Part shown: positions 35,111 to 42,482 of the stretch, one piece after another
Numbering within the stretch: the stretch's first letter is position 1
Layout: the number at the start of each line of letters is the position of its first letter
From: Winogradskyella sp.
Lineage (GTDB): Bacteria; Bacteroidota; Bacteroidia; Flavobacteriales; Flavobacteriaceae
Assembly: GCA_013002225.1 (NCBI GenBank)
Contig: JABDKL010000148.1
Coordinates: forward strand, 1-55,633
Direction: 5' to 3'
Length of the DNA: 55,633 bases
Translations under genes and position numbers: made by a program
Notes under the pieces: generated by a model
Told to the model about the DNA's origin: nothing
The model's database searches: none
The model's input: the letters and a program-made list of their open reading frames with translations, nothing else

Positions 35111-35911
35111 TTATTTTGATGTTTTAGCCTCGGTTTGATAATGAATTTGAAGCAGTTGCGCCACCACACTTATTGCAATTTCTTTGGGTGTATCGCCACC
35201 AAGAGGCAAACCTATTGGACATACTACGTTTTTCATGCCCTCTTTAATGTTCATTTCATTAATAAGCATTTTATTAAATCGCACCTTTTTGGTTTTACTG
35301 CCTATTAGACCAAGGTATTTAGTTTCGTTCTCCAGAGCCATGGCAATGATATCAAAATCAATTGCATGATTATGCGTTAGGGCAATAACATAACAGTTCT
35401 TTCCCCACCTCACCACATCACGGAAGGTTTTAAAATCAATTTCGCTCACTTCACAAGGGTTAATACTCGGGTCGAGCTGTTTATCAGCAAACCAGTCCGT
35501 TCTGGAATCTATAAGGTTCACCTTAAAAGGTGTACCAATTAGTAGATTGGCGATTTCTTGGCCGATGTGTCCACCTCCAAATAAAAATAACTCAGGTGAT
35601 TGATTCATAGGTTCAATAATATATTCAACTTTTCCGCCACAGCATTGTTCAAATTCAGGCCCTAGTGTATATCCAGATTCAATTATTCTGTTCTCCTCCA
35701 ACGCTTTTTGTGCTTGTTCAATTGCTAGAAATTCTAATTTACCACCTCCAATTGTCCCAAAATGCTTTTTGTCTTCTGTAATGATCATACGTGAACCGAG
35801 AGCGCAAGGCGTGGAACCATAACATTTTGTTACGGTAACAAGTGCTACGGGTTGTTGCTTCGCTTTGAAGTCTGATAAAAGTTCTATCCAGTTTTCCATG
35901 TAGTGCTGCAA
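35111..35911 (-). CDS. xdhC: XdhC family molybdenum-cofactor insertion factor
   Basis: XdhC binds sulfurated molybdenum cofactor and inserts it into xanthine dehydrogenase. Two domains are seen: XdhC_CoxI (about residues 10-75, VALVTVTKCYGSTPCALGSRMII and GTIGGGKLE with the conserved Cys36) and a Rossmann-like C-terminal domain (about 108-255) starting ELFLFGGGHIGQEIANLL and including GLIGSKTKKVRF. 266 aa; a second ATG at 35899 (MENWIELL) is an equally good start. The xanthine dehydrogenase genes are not in this window. Adjacent guaD supplies xanthine, so both likely serve guanine breakdown. Confidence 0.9.
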   Translation of the reverse strand: MQHYMENWIELLSDFKAKQQPVALVTVTKCYGSTPCALGSRMIITEDKKHFGTIGGGKLEFLAIEQAQKALEENRIIESGYTLGPEFEQCCGGKVEYIIEPMNQSPELFLFGGGHIGQEIANLLIGTPFKVNLIDSRTDWFADKQLDPSINPCEVSEIDFKTFRDVVRWGKNCYVIALTHNHAIDFDIIAMALENETKYLGLIGSKTKKVRFNKMLINEMNIKEGMKNVVCPIGLPLGGDTPKEIAISVVAQLLQIHYQTEAKTSK

Positions 35912-36071
35912 ACAGATATTAAAAATAAGGTTTTTAATAGAATAAAATTAGTTTAATACTTTCCCGAATCTAGCAATCCCAATGTTGCTAAAAAGAATAT
36001 CTAAACTTCTAATTTTTTTCTGTAATCATTAAGCTCTATCTTCGACAAAACAATTTTGAATTTTAAATACC

Positions 36072-36407
36072 ATGTCAAAAAACTATTACGACGCTGCAGA
36101 CCTAAGAAAGTTTGGAAAAATAACGGAATGGAACGAAGAATTAGGAACTAAATTTTTTGATTATTACGGTAAGGTGTTTGAAGAAGGTGCCCTAACTGCT
36201 AGAGAAAAATCACTGATAGCTTTAGCAGTTGCCCATACCGAGCAATGTCCCTATTGTATAGATGCATACACCAAAGACGGTTTACAGCGCGGTGTTACAA
36301 AAGAAGAAATGATGGAAGCCATACACGTAGGTGCTGCTATTAAAAGTGGTGCTACTTTGGTGCATGGCGTACAAATGATGAATAAAGTAAATAAATTAGA
36401 CGGTTAA
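36072..36407 (+). CDS. Arsenosugar-associated AhpD/CMD-like peroxidase-fold protein
   Basis: 111-residue carboxymuconolactone decarboxylase/AhpD-fold protein with the redox pair CPYC in AHTEQCPYCIDAYTKDGLQRG and a nearby His, the AhpD-type proton relay. This subfamily is known chiefly from its position next to arsS in arsenosugar gene sets, as here: arsS starts 54 bp downstream. The actual reaction is unknown; a thiol-peroxidase or arsenic-redox role would fit. First gene of the arsenosugar group; TATCTTCG (36037-36044), one mismatch from the -7 consensus, lies 27 bp before the start. Confidence 0.88.
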   Translation: MSKNYYDAADLRKFGKITEWNEELGTKFFDYYGKVFEEGALTAREKSLIALAVAHTEQCPYCIDAYTKDGLQRGVTKEEMMEAIHVGAAIKSGATLVHGVQMMNKVNKLDG

Positions 36408-36461
36408 CCTTAAAACCTATCTCTATTTTTTTACGTAAGCATAGATAATACAACCTAATTA

Positions 36462-37517
36462 ATGGCTACAAAATCCCTTAAAAAGCTTGGTAGCGACTTA
36501 GCTAAAAGCAATAAACAACTCGAGATTCTTTCGAATGGAATATTTCAAAATGGTGAGTTGCCAACCTTTAAGACTAAAATTTCTGAAACAAGTCAATTCC
36601 CACTTCAGGCAAGAAAACTAGAAATTCTGCAAATCAATGTGGGTTATATGTGCAATCAGGTTTGTGATCATTGCCATGTAGATGCCGGACCAGACCGTAA
36701 AGAAATAATGACACGAGACACGATGCGTCAATGTCTTGAGGTAATTAAAAATTCTGGAGCGCATACCTTAGATTTAACTGGTGGCGCACCAGAGATGAAT
36801 CCGGATTTTAGATGGTTTGTAGAAGAAGCAGCAAAGGTTGGAATTAAAGATTTTATTGTACGATCTAATCTAACCATTATCCGTGCCAACAAAAAATATT
36901 ACGATTTACCTGATTTCTTTAAAAAACACAATGTACATGTGGTGAGCTCAATGCCGCATTGGACGCGTGGAAAAACCGACAAACAAAGAGGAGATGGTGT
37001 TTTTGATAAATCTATAAAGGCATTACAAGAATTAAATGATCGCGGTTACGGTATGCCAGACAGTGATTTAAGATTGGATTTGGTTTACAACCCTTCTGGT
37101 GCATTTTTACCTGGTGATCAGGCAGCTATGGAGAAAGATTTCAAAAAAGCACTGATGGAAGATTTTGGGATTCAGTTTCACAATCTTTTTGCAATCACCA
37201 ATTTGCCAATTGCACGATTTCTGGATTTCTTAATTGCATCCGAGAACTATGAAGATTACATGTACCAACTTGTGGAAGCCTATAACCCTGCTGCCGTAGA
37301 AAATGTAATGTGTACCAATACACTTTCGGTGAGTTGGGATGGTTATTTATACGATTGTGATTTTAACCAAATGCTAGAATTACCTGTAAATAGTAAAGCC
37401 AAACATATTTCAGAATTTAATGAAGAATTATTAGAAGGCAGAAACATAGTAATTTCCCAACACTGCTATGGCTGTACCGCTGGAGCAGGTAGCAGTTGCC
37501 AAGGAAGTGTAGCATAA
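36462..37517 (+). CDS. arsS: Arsenosugar biosynthesis radical SAM protein ArsS
   Basis: Radical SAM enzyme thought to add the 5'-deoxyadenosyl group to dimethylated arsenic, forming the carbon-arsenic bond of arsenosugars. The [4Fe-4S] motif is CNQVCDHC (Cys64, Cys68, Cys71; CX3CX2C), followed by the GG-type motif LTGGAPEMNP and HVVSSMPHWTRG. The C-terminal domain carries NVMCTNTLSVSWDGYLYDCDFNQML and a terminal cluster CYGCTAGAGSSCQG that could hold a second cluster or arsenic. Some family members are selenoproteins; all these positions are ordinary Cys here. 351 aa is normal. ArsM follows 56 bp downstream. Confidence 0.93.
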   Translation: MATKSLKKLGSDLAKSNKQLEILSNGIFQNGELPTFKTKISETSQFPLQARKLEILQINVGYMCNQVCDHCHVDAGPDRKEIMTRDTMRQCLEVIKNSGAHTLDLTGGAPEMNPDFRWFVEEAAKVGIKDFIVRSNLTIIRANKKYYDLPDFFKKHNVHVVSSMPHWTRGKTDKQRGDGVFDKSIKALQELNDRGYGMPDSDLRLDLVYNPSGAFLPGDQAAMEKDFKKALMEDFGIQFHNLFAITNLPIARFLDFLIASENYEDYMYQLVEAYNPAAVENVMCTNTLSVSWDGYLYDCDFNQMLELPVNSKAKHISEFNEELLEGRNIVISQHCYGCTAGAGSSCQGSVA

Positions 37518-37573
37518 AACCAGAAACGACAAAATATAGGATTTAAAATTTTTACAAAAGAAACAAAAAACGA

Positions 37574-38542
37574 ATGAGTTATTTAGAAACCACACACGAT
37601 GTATATAAAGAAGCAGCATTAACCCCAGACGTAGGATTATGTTGCACTACGAATCCTATTTGGGAATTGCCTGGTCTTAAAATTCCTAAAATTATGCAAG
37701 AAATGAATTACGGTTGTGGCTCTACAGTGCATGCCCGTGATTTAACTAATAACCCAAAAATGTTATACGTTGGTGTTGGTGGAGGCATGGAATTATTACA
37801 GTTCTCCTATTTTAACCGTCAAAAAGGTGGTGTAATTGGTGTTGACGTAGTCGATGAAATGTTAGAAGCCTCTCGCAAAAATTTTAAAATTGCAGAAGAG
37901 CAAAATGAATGGTTTAAGTCTGATTTCGTTGAGCTTAAAAAAGGAGATGCCTTACACCTTCCTGTTGAAGACAATAGCATTGATGTAGCAGCGCAAAATT
38001 GCCTGTTCAACATTTTTAAAGCAGATGATCTAAAAAAGGCCATAAAAGAAATGCATCGTGTACTTAAACCACATGGCCGATTGGTGATGAGCGATCCTAC
38101 CTGCGAGCAACCTATGAATGATGAGCTTCGCAACGACGAACGCTTAAGAGCACTTTGCTTAAGTGGGAGTTTACCGATTGTCGAATATGTAAAAGCGTTA
38201 ACTGATGCTGGTTTCGGAACTATTGAAATCAGAGCACGTAAACCTTACAGAATCTTAGACCCAAAACACTATAATACCGACGAATTAATTTATATAGAGT
38301 CAATTGAAGTCGCTGCCATAAAAGACCCGATGCCAGAAGATGGGCCTTGCATTTTTACTGGTAAAGCTGCAATTTATTTTGGAGATGACGATTATGTAGA
38401 TGACAAAAATGGTCACATTTTATTAAAAAATCAACCTTTAGCTATTTGCGACAAAACTGCTGGAGCATTGGCGAGTTTAAATCGAGATGATATTTTTATC
38501 AGTGAATCTACCTACCATTACGATGGTGGTGGTTGCTGTTAA
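37574..38542 (+). CDS. arsM: Arsenosugar-type arsenite methyltransferase ArsM
   Basis: SAM-dependent methyltransferase that methylates As(III), giving dimethylarsenic for ArsS. The SAM motif is LYVGVGGGMELL (about residues 64-75). Arsenic-binding cysteine candidates are Cys23-Cys24 (GLCCTTNP), Cys48 (YGCGS) and a Cys in AAQNCLFNIF; MSDPTCEQP carries another. The protein ends in GGGCC, a double cysteine typical of this cluster's ArsM. 322 aa, longer than minimal ArsM because of the C-terminal domain. A terminator-like hairpin 28 bp after the stop separates it from the rhodanese gene. Confidence 0.93.
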   Translation: MSYLETTHDVYKEAALTPDVGLCCTTNPIWELPGLKIPKIMQEMNYGCGSTVHARDLTNNPKMLYVGVGGGMELLQFSYFNRQKGGVIGVDVVDEMLEASRKNFKIAEEQNEWFKSDFVELKKGDALHLPVEDNSIDVAAQNCLFNIFKADDLKKAIKEMHRVLKPHGRLVMSDPTCEQPMNDELRNDERLRALCLSGSLPIVEYVKALTDAGFGTIEIRARKPYRILDPKHYNTDELIYIESIEVAAIKDPMPEDGPCIFTGKAAIYFGDDDYVDDKNGHILLKNQPLAICDKTAGALASLNRDDIFISESTYHYDGGGCC

Positions 38543-38569
38543 TATATTTAGATATTGCACTACATTAAG

Positions 38570-38595
38570 AGGCATCTAGATGTCAGGTGCCTTTT
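38570..38595 (+). terminator. Terminator between arsM and the rhodanese gene
   Basis: Eight-bp stem AGGCATCT (38570-38577) with AGGTGCCT (38585-38592), one G-T pair, seven-base loop, then TTTT. It would end or weaken the first arsenosugar transcript; a -7 box starts two bases later. Confidence 0.65.
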
Positions 38596-38596
38596 A

Positions 38597-38604
38597 TAAA
38601 TTTG
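38597..38604 (+). promoter_or_regulatory. Candidate -7 box for the rhodanese-glycosyltransferase-PNP unit
   Basis: TAAATTTG (TAnnTTTG) sits directly after the arsM terminator and 4 bp before the ATG at 38609, so the transcript could be leaderless. No -33 match; the region upstream is the hairpin itself. Confidence 0.45.
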
Positions 38605-38608
38605 TAAC

Positions 38609-39124
38609 ATGAGGCAATTCTTATTTTTTATAATTCCATTACTTTCTATCACGGTAGAAGCGCAAAATTCGCTTCATGATTTGCTTAAAACCTTCAATGC
38701 CGAAACTGTACCTTATATGTCGGTACAAGAACTAGCAATGCCAAAAACAGATGCTGTTATTTTGGATGCACGAGAGTTAGATGAATTTGAAGTAAGCAGA
38801 ATACCAAATGCCATTCATGTAGGATATGACCAGTTTGATATAAAAACTGTGCAATCTAAGGTTCGTGAGTTCTCTAAACCCATAGTCGTTTATTGCTCCA
38901 TAGGCATTCGTTCAGAAGATATTGGTGAAAAACTAAAGAAGGCAGGTTATACCAATGTGTTTAATCTTTATGGTGGCATTTTTGAATGGAAAAATAAAGG
39001 CTTACCTGTATTTGATTCTGCCGATAAAGAAACCGACAAAGTACATGCATTCTCAAAGTCGTGGAGCAAATGGCTGAAAACGGGAGAAAAAGTATATGGC
39101 AAAGACAAAAAAAAGAATGAGTAA
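38609..39124 (+). CDS. Exported rhodanese-like protein
   Basis: Sulfurtransferase-fold protein with a signal peptide (MRQFLFFIIPLLSITVEAQ), so periplasmic or outside. The catalytic cysteine is Cys96 in IVVYCSIGIRSE, and the fold markers DAVILDARELDEFEVSRIPNAIHV and FNLYGGIFEWKNKG are intact. 171 aa. It overlaps the next glycosyltransferase gene by 8 bp and lies within the arsenosugar set, so it may handle thiolated arsenic (thio-arsenosugars occur in nature); that is inference from position only. Rhodanese activity itself is not certain. Confidence 0.87.
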   Translation: MRQFLFFIIPLLSITVEAQNSLHDLLKTFNAETVPYMSVQELAMPKTDAVILDARELDEFEVSRIPNAIHVGYDQFDIKTVQSKVREFSKPIVVYCSIGIRSEDIGEKLKKAGYTNVFNLYGGIFEWKNKGLPVFDSADKETDKVHAFSKSWSKWLKTGEKVYGKDKKKNE

Positions 39125-39725
39125 AAGAGCATTAATTGTCTTTACAAGAAATCCAGAATTGGGTAAATGTAAAACCCGATTAGCTAAAACACTTGGAGAC
39201 GAATCTGCCTTAAAAATTTACAACTATTTACTTAAGCACACCGCATCAGTTTCGGCAAACGTCAGTGCCGATCGCTTTGTGTTTTATTCAGAAGCCATAA
39301 ATCACGATGATATTTGGGAAACAGATACATTTTACAAAAAGCTTCAGCAAGGTGATGATTTAGGAGAACGCATGTATAATGCTTTTTCAGAATTGTTTCA
39401 ATCAGGCTATAAAAAAGTAATTATTATAGGCAGCGACTTGTTAGATCTAAATGAGCATATAATCGATGACGCCTACGATCAATTAGACAAAAACGAGGTT
39501 GTTATTGGACCTGCAAAAGATGGCGGCTATTATCTTCTGGGCTTAAATACCCTACACGACTCGATATTTAAAAACAAGCAATGGGGAACTGATACGGTTA
39601 GAGAAGAAACGCTTAAAGATTTAGAAAACAGCAGCGTTCATTTGCTAAAAATTTTAAATGATATCGATACCTTTGAAGATATGAACCATTACCAGGAACT
39701 GAAACCATTTTACAATTTATCATGA
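39117..39725 (+). CDS. TIGR04282 family arsenosugar glycosyltransferase (DUF2064)
   Basis: Nucleotide-sugar transferase-like protein of the GT-A fold. It begins MSKRALIVFTRNPELGKCKTRLA, with the family's FTRxPxxGxxKTRLA block, then KVIIIGSDLLDLNEHIIDDAY (acidic metal site) and VIGPAKDGGYYLLGLN, DUF2064's defining GPxxDGGYxLxGL. The ATG at 39117 overlaps the rhodanese stop and fits the family start; a longer frame from 39096 adds seven Lys-rich residues. The family is named for its place in arsenosugar clusters and may supply or attach the sugar-side group. PNP starts in its stop (ATGA). Confidence 0.9.
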   Translation: MSKRALIVFTRNPELGKCKTRLAKTLGDESALKIYNYLLKHTASVSANVSADRFVFYSEAINHDDIWETDTFYKKLQQGDDLGERMYNAFSELFQSGYKKVIIIGSDLLDLNEHIIDDAYDQLDKNEVVIGPAKDGGYYLLGLNTLHDSIFKNKQWGTDTVREETLKDLENSSVHLLKILNDIDTFEDMNHYQELKPFYNLS

Positions 39726-40534
39726 TTAAATTTATCACAGAAAGTACAGAATATTTACAAAGTAAAGGTTTTGACAAGCCAGAAGTTGGCATTATTCTGG
39801 GCACAGGATTAGGTAAGCTTATAGGCCATATAGACATCATAGCAGAAGCGAGCTATAATCATATACCAAATTTCCCTACAGCAACTGTAGAATTTCATAA
39901 AGGCAAACTAATCTATGGAAATTTAGGCGGAAAAAAAGTAGTTGTAATGCAGGGCCGTTTTCATGTGTATGAAGGCTATACTTTGCAAGACGTGACATTT
40001 CCTGTTCGCATCATGGAAAAACTAGGTATTAAAACCCTTTTAGTATCTAATGCGTCTGGTGCCATTAATCTCAATTTTAAAAAGGGCGAATTGATGCTTA
40101 TCGACGACCATATCAATTTGCAAGGTGGTTCACCCTTAGCATTCAAAGGCGTATCGGATTTGGGAGAACGGTTTACTGATATGAGCGAACCTTATAGTGC
40201 TGAAATTAATGCGAAAATAGAATCGATTGCTAATTCCGAAAATATAAAATTACATAAAGGCGTTTATGCCAGCGTGGTTGGACCTCAGTTAGAAACACGC
40301 GCAGAGTATAGAATGCTAAAAATAATTGGAGCTGATGCCGTTGGCATGAGTACTGTACCAGAAATTATTGTCGCCAATCATTTAGGATTAAAAGCTGCAG
40401 CAGTGTCAGTTTTAACCGATGAATGCGACCCAGATAATCTGAAACCAGTTGATATTGCAGAAATTATCGCTATGGCTGGGAAAGCGGAACCTGAAATGAT
40501 CAAGTTGTTTACGGGATTGATTGAACAACTTTAA
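39722..40534 (+). CDS. Purine-nucleoside phosphorylase, trimeric type
   Basis: Phosphorolysis of purine nucleosides to free base and ribose-1-phosphate. Trimeric (low-molecular-mass) PNP motifs: GIILGTGLGKLIGHI phosphate loop, QGRFHVYEGY, SNASGAINLNFKKGELMLIDDHINLQG and VVGPQLETRAEYRML with Glu191 (human Glu201). The position of human Asn243, which favours 6-oxopurines, is Asp233 here (SVLTDECDP); Asp at this site is linked to acceptance of 6-aminopurines. That suits removal of adenine from an adenosyl-arsenic intermediate. The start overlaps the glycosyltransferase stop (ATGA), so it belongs to the arsenosugar unit. 270 aa, normal. Confidence 0.92.
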   Translation: MIKFITESTEYLQSKGFDKPEVGIILGTGLGKLIGHIDIIAEASYNHIPNFPTATVEFHKGKLIYGNLGGKKVVVMQGRFHVYEGYTLQDVTFPVRIMEKLGIKTLLVSNASGAINLNFKKGELMLIDDHINLQGGSPLAFKGVSDLGERFTDMSEPYSAEINAKIESIANSENIKLHKGVYASVVGPQLETRAEYRMLKIIGADAVGMSTVPEIIVANHLGLKAAAVSVLTDECDPDNLKPVDIAEIIAMAGKAEPEMIKLFTGLIEQL

Positions 40535-40542
40535 ATATAATT

Positions 40543-40652
40543 ATCCTATCTGGTCGAGCGCAATAGAGACCTCATATAACCGACTAGACTTTGCTCGATG
40601 TTATAGAATGTAAATATACTAAAAGAGACTCCCGTTATCACGGGAACTAGAG
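40543..40652. repeat. Intergenic palindromic element
   Basis: Between PNP and the sterol-desaturase-like gene there are two nested inverted repeats: TCGAGCGCAA (about 40553-40562) with TTGCTCGA (about 40592-40599), and TCCCGT (40630-40635) with ACGGGA (40640-40645), loop TATC. The second ends 7 bp before an ATG. From memory, short elements with TCGAGCGCA-like and CCCG...CGGG palindromes recur between genes in flavobacterial genomes; only this one copy is seen in the window. Confidence 0.45.
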
Positions 40653-41555
40653 ATGGAGAAGTACTTAGAAATTATAAAAAATTCATATTCCGGATACTGG
40701 AATTATCTTAAATATGAACTCATAGACCTCAATCACTGGGACAATTACTTCTATGGCTTAATTGCGATTTCTCTATTGGTCTGGGCACTAGAAATACTAT
40801 TTCCTTGGCGAAAACACCAATCTGTATTCAGGAAGGATTTTTGGTTAGATACGTTCTATATGTTCTTTAATTTTTTCATACTAAATCTTATCATATTAAT
40901 TGCTTTGTCTAATACAGCCTCAGCGTTTTTTAACGATATTCTTGGCGTTATTGGCTTGTCGCTCCATCAATTACAATTGTTCGATGTCGATGATTTACCG
41001 AGATGGTTAGGTTTGTTTATTTTTTTCCTGATTTCCGATTTTGTTCAGTGGAACACGCATCGACTTTTACATCGTGTGCCCTGGTTATGGAATTTTCATA
41101 AAGTGCACCACTCAGTAAAGGAAATGGGTTTTGCTGCCCACTTACGATACCACTGGATGGAACCTGTAGTTTATAAGTCCTTATTATATATTCCTATTGC
41201 CATAATAGGTGGTTTTGATGCGCAAGATGTCGCTATTGTTTACTTCTTCGCCATTGCTATTGGGCATTTAAATCATGCAAATTTAGGCTGGGATTACGGC
41301 ATCTTTAAATACGTTTTTAACAATCCGAAAATGCACATTTGGCATCATGCCAAAAAAATGCCCCAAGGTGTTAGGTATGGCGTTAACTACGGGCTTACGT
41401 TAAGTCTTTGGGATTATATTTTCGGTACCAGTCACGTGCCACATGACGGCAGAGATATCGAGTTAGGATTTCACGGTGATGAAACTTTTCCAAAGGATTT
41501 TGTAAGGCAGGAAATGTATCCTGCATTTTCAAAACGGAAAGCCCCAAAGCACTAA
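40653..41555 (+). CDS. Sterol desaturase/fatty acid hydroxylase superfamily membrane protein
   Basis: Integral membrane di-iron oxygenase of the fatty acid hydroxylase superfamily. The histidine boxes are HRLLHR, HKVHHS and HIWHH, with a further His in HLNHAN, together enough for the di-iron site. About five membrane helices (for example 30-50, 70-95, 130-148, 185-215). 300 aa. It follows PNP on the same strand and precedes DUF547 by 11 bp within the arsenosugar region; hydroxylation of a lipid that carries an arsenosugar (arsenolipid) is a possible role but untested. Confidence 0.88.
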   Translation: MEKYLEIIKNSYSGYWNYLKYELIDLNHWDNYFYGLIAISLLVWALEILFPWRKHQSVFRKDFWLDTFYMFFNFFILNLIILIALSNTASAFFNDILGVIGLSLHQLQLFDVDDLPRWLGLFIFFLISDFVQWNTHRLLHRVPWLWNFHKVHHSVKEMGFAAHLRYHWMEPVVYKSLLYIPIAIIGGFDAQDVAIVYFFAIAIGHLNHANLGWDYGIFKYVFNNPKMHIWHHAKKMPQGVRYGVNYGLTLSLWDYIFGTSHVPHDGRDIELGFHGDETFPKDFVRQEMYPAFSKRKAPKH

Positions 41556-41566
41556 ATTAGATAACC

Positions 41567-42448
41567 ATGAAATACATTATAGTTCTAGTATCAGCAGTTT
41601 TGTTTTGTTCATGTTATGGTGCTCAGAACGCAGCAGAAAGTCCTGTGAATGCATATAATCTGCCGAATGTTGCACCTAACGATTCTGATACTGTCGCAAC
41701 CCCAAATACAGCAGAACCTATTGACCCAATCGACTTGACAATACCAGAACCACCAAAACCGCCGGAATTCGAATCAGTCGAAAAAGTCAGTGAGCACAAA
41801 CCCGAAGTATTTGATCACAGCAAATGGAATACTTTATTAAAAAGACATGTTTCGGAAAATGGCAATGTTAATTACAAGGGCTTTAAAACTGATCGTTCTG
41901 AATTGGCTACTTATATTAATGCTTTAGCTCAGAATACGCCAAATGAGGACTGGCGTAGGGACGATATACTTGCCTACTGGATAAATGCGTATAATGCACT
42001 TACCATAGATTTAATTATCAAGAATTTTCCAATAAAAAGCATCAAAGCTATTAAAGACCTATGGCATCAAAGACTTTGGCAATTTGGTGATAAATGGATA
42101 AACCTTAATGGGATTGAACACGACATTTTACGTGTAATGGATGAGCCTCGTATTCACTTTGCTATTGTTTGTGCTTCTGTTTCTTGTCCCAAACTTCAGA
42201 ATGAGGCCTTTACAGCCACAGATCTTGAAGTGCAATTATCTAAAGCTACAGCAACATTTTTAAATGATCGTTCGAGAAATGAAATTTCGAAAGACCTGAT
42301 TATATTGTCAAAAATCTTTAAATGGTTTAGCAAAGACTTTGAACGAAATGGAACTGTCATTGATTTTCTAAATACTTATTCTGATATTGCTATTTCTCAA
42401 TCTGCTAAAATTGAGTACAAGGATTATAATTGGGAACTAAACAACTAA
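41567..42448 (+). CDS. DUF547 domain lipoprotein
   Basis: Exported lipoprotein (MKYIIVLVSAVLFCSCYG; lipid Cys14 or Cys16). A Pro- and Glu-rich linker (about residues 25-80) leads to a DUF547 domain: WNTLLKRHVSENGNVNYKGF, DDILAYWINAYNALTIDLII, WINLNGIEHDILR and PRIHFAIVCASVSCPKL with a Cys/His set resembling a thiol-peptidase-like active site. 293 aa. Function of DUF547 is unknown. It lies 11 bp after the hydroxylase and 34 bp before the TIGR04283 glycosyltransferase, thus inside the arsenosugar block. Confidence 0.88.
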   Translation: MKYIIVLVSAVLFCSCYGAQNAAESPVNAYNLPNVAPNDSDTVATPNTAEPIDPIDLTIPEPPKPPEFESVEKVSEHKPEVFDHSKWNTLLKRHVSENGNVNYKGFKTDRSELATYINALAQNTPNEDWRRDDILAYWINAYNALTIDLIIKNFPIKSIKAIKDLWHQRLWQFGDKWINLNGIEHDILRVMDEPRIHFAIVCASVSCPKLQNEAFTATDLEVQLSKATATFLNDRSRNEISKDLIILSKIFKWFSKDFERNGTVIDFLNTYSDIAISQSAKIEYKDYNWELNN

Positions 42449-42482
42449 AACTATTACTTTAGATCTTCCGTAAGTATCATAT

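Noticed and set aside
36462-38542. Selenocysteine in ArsS or ArsM
   Set aside because: No in-frame TGA; all expected positions are ordinary Cys codons.
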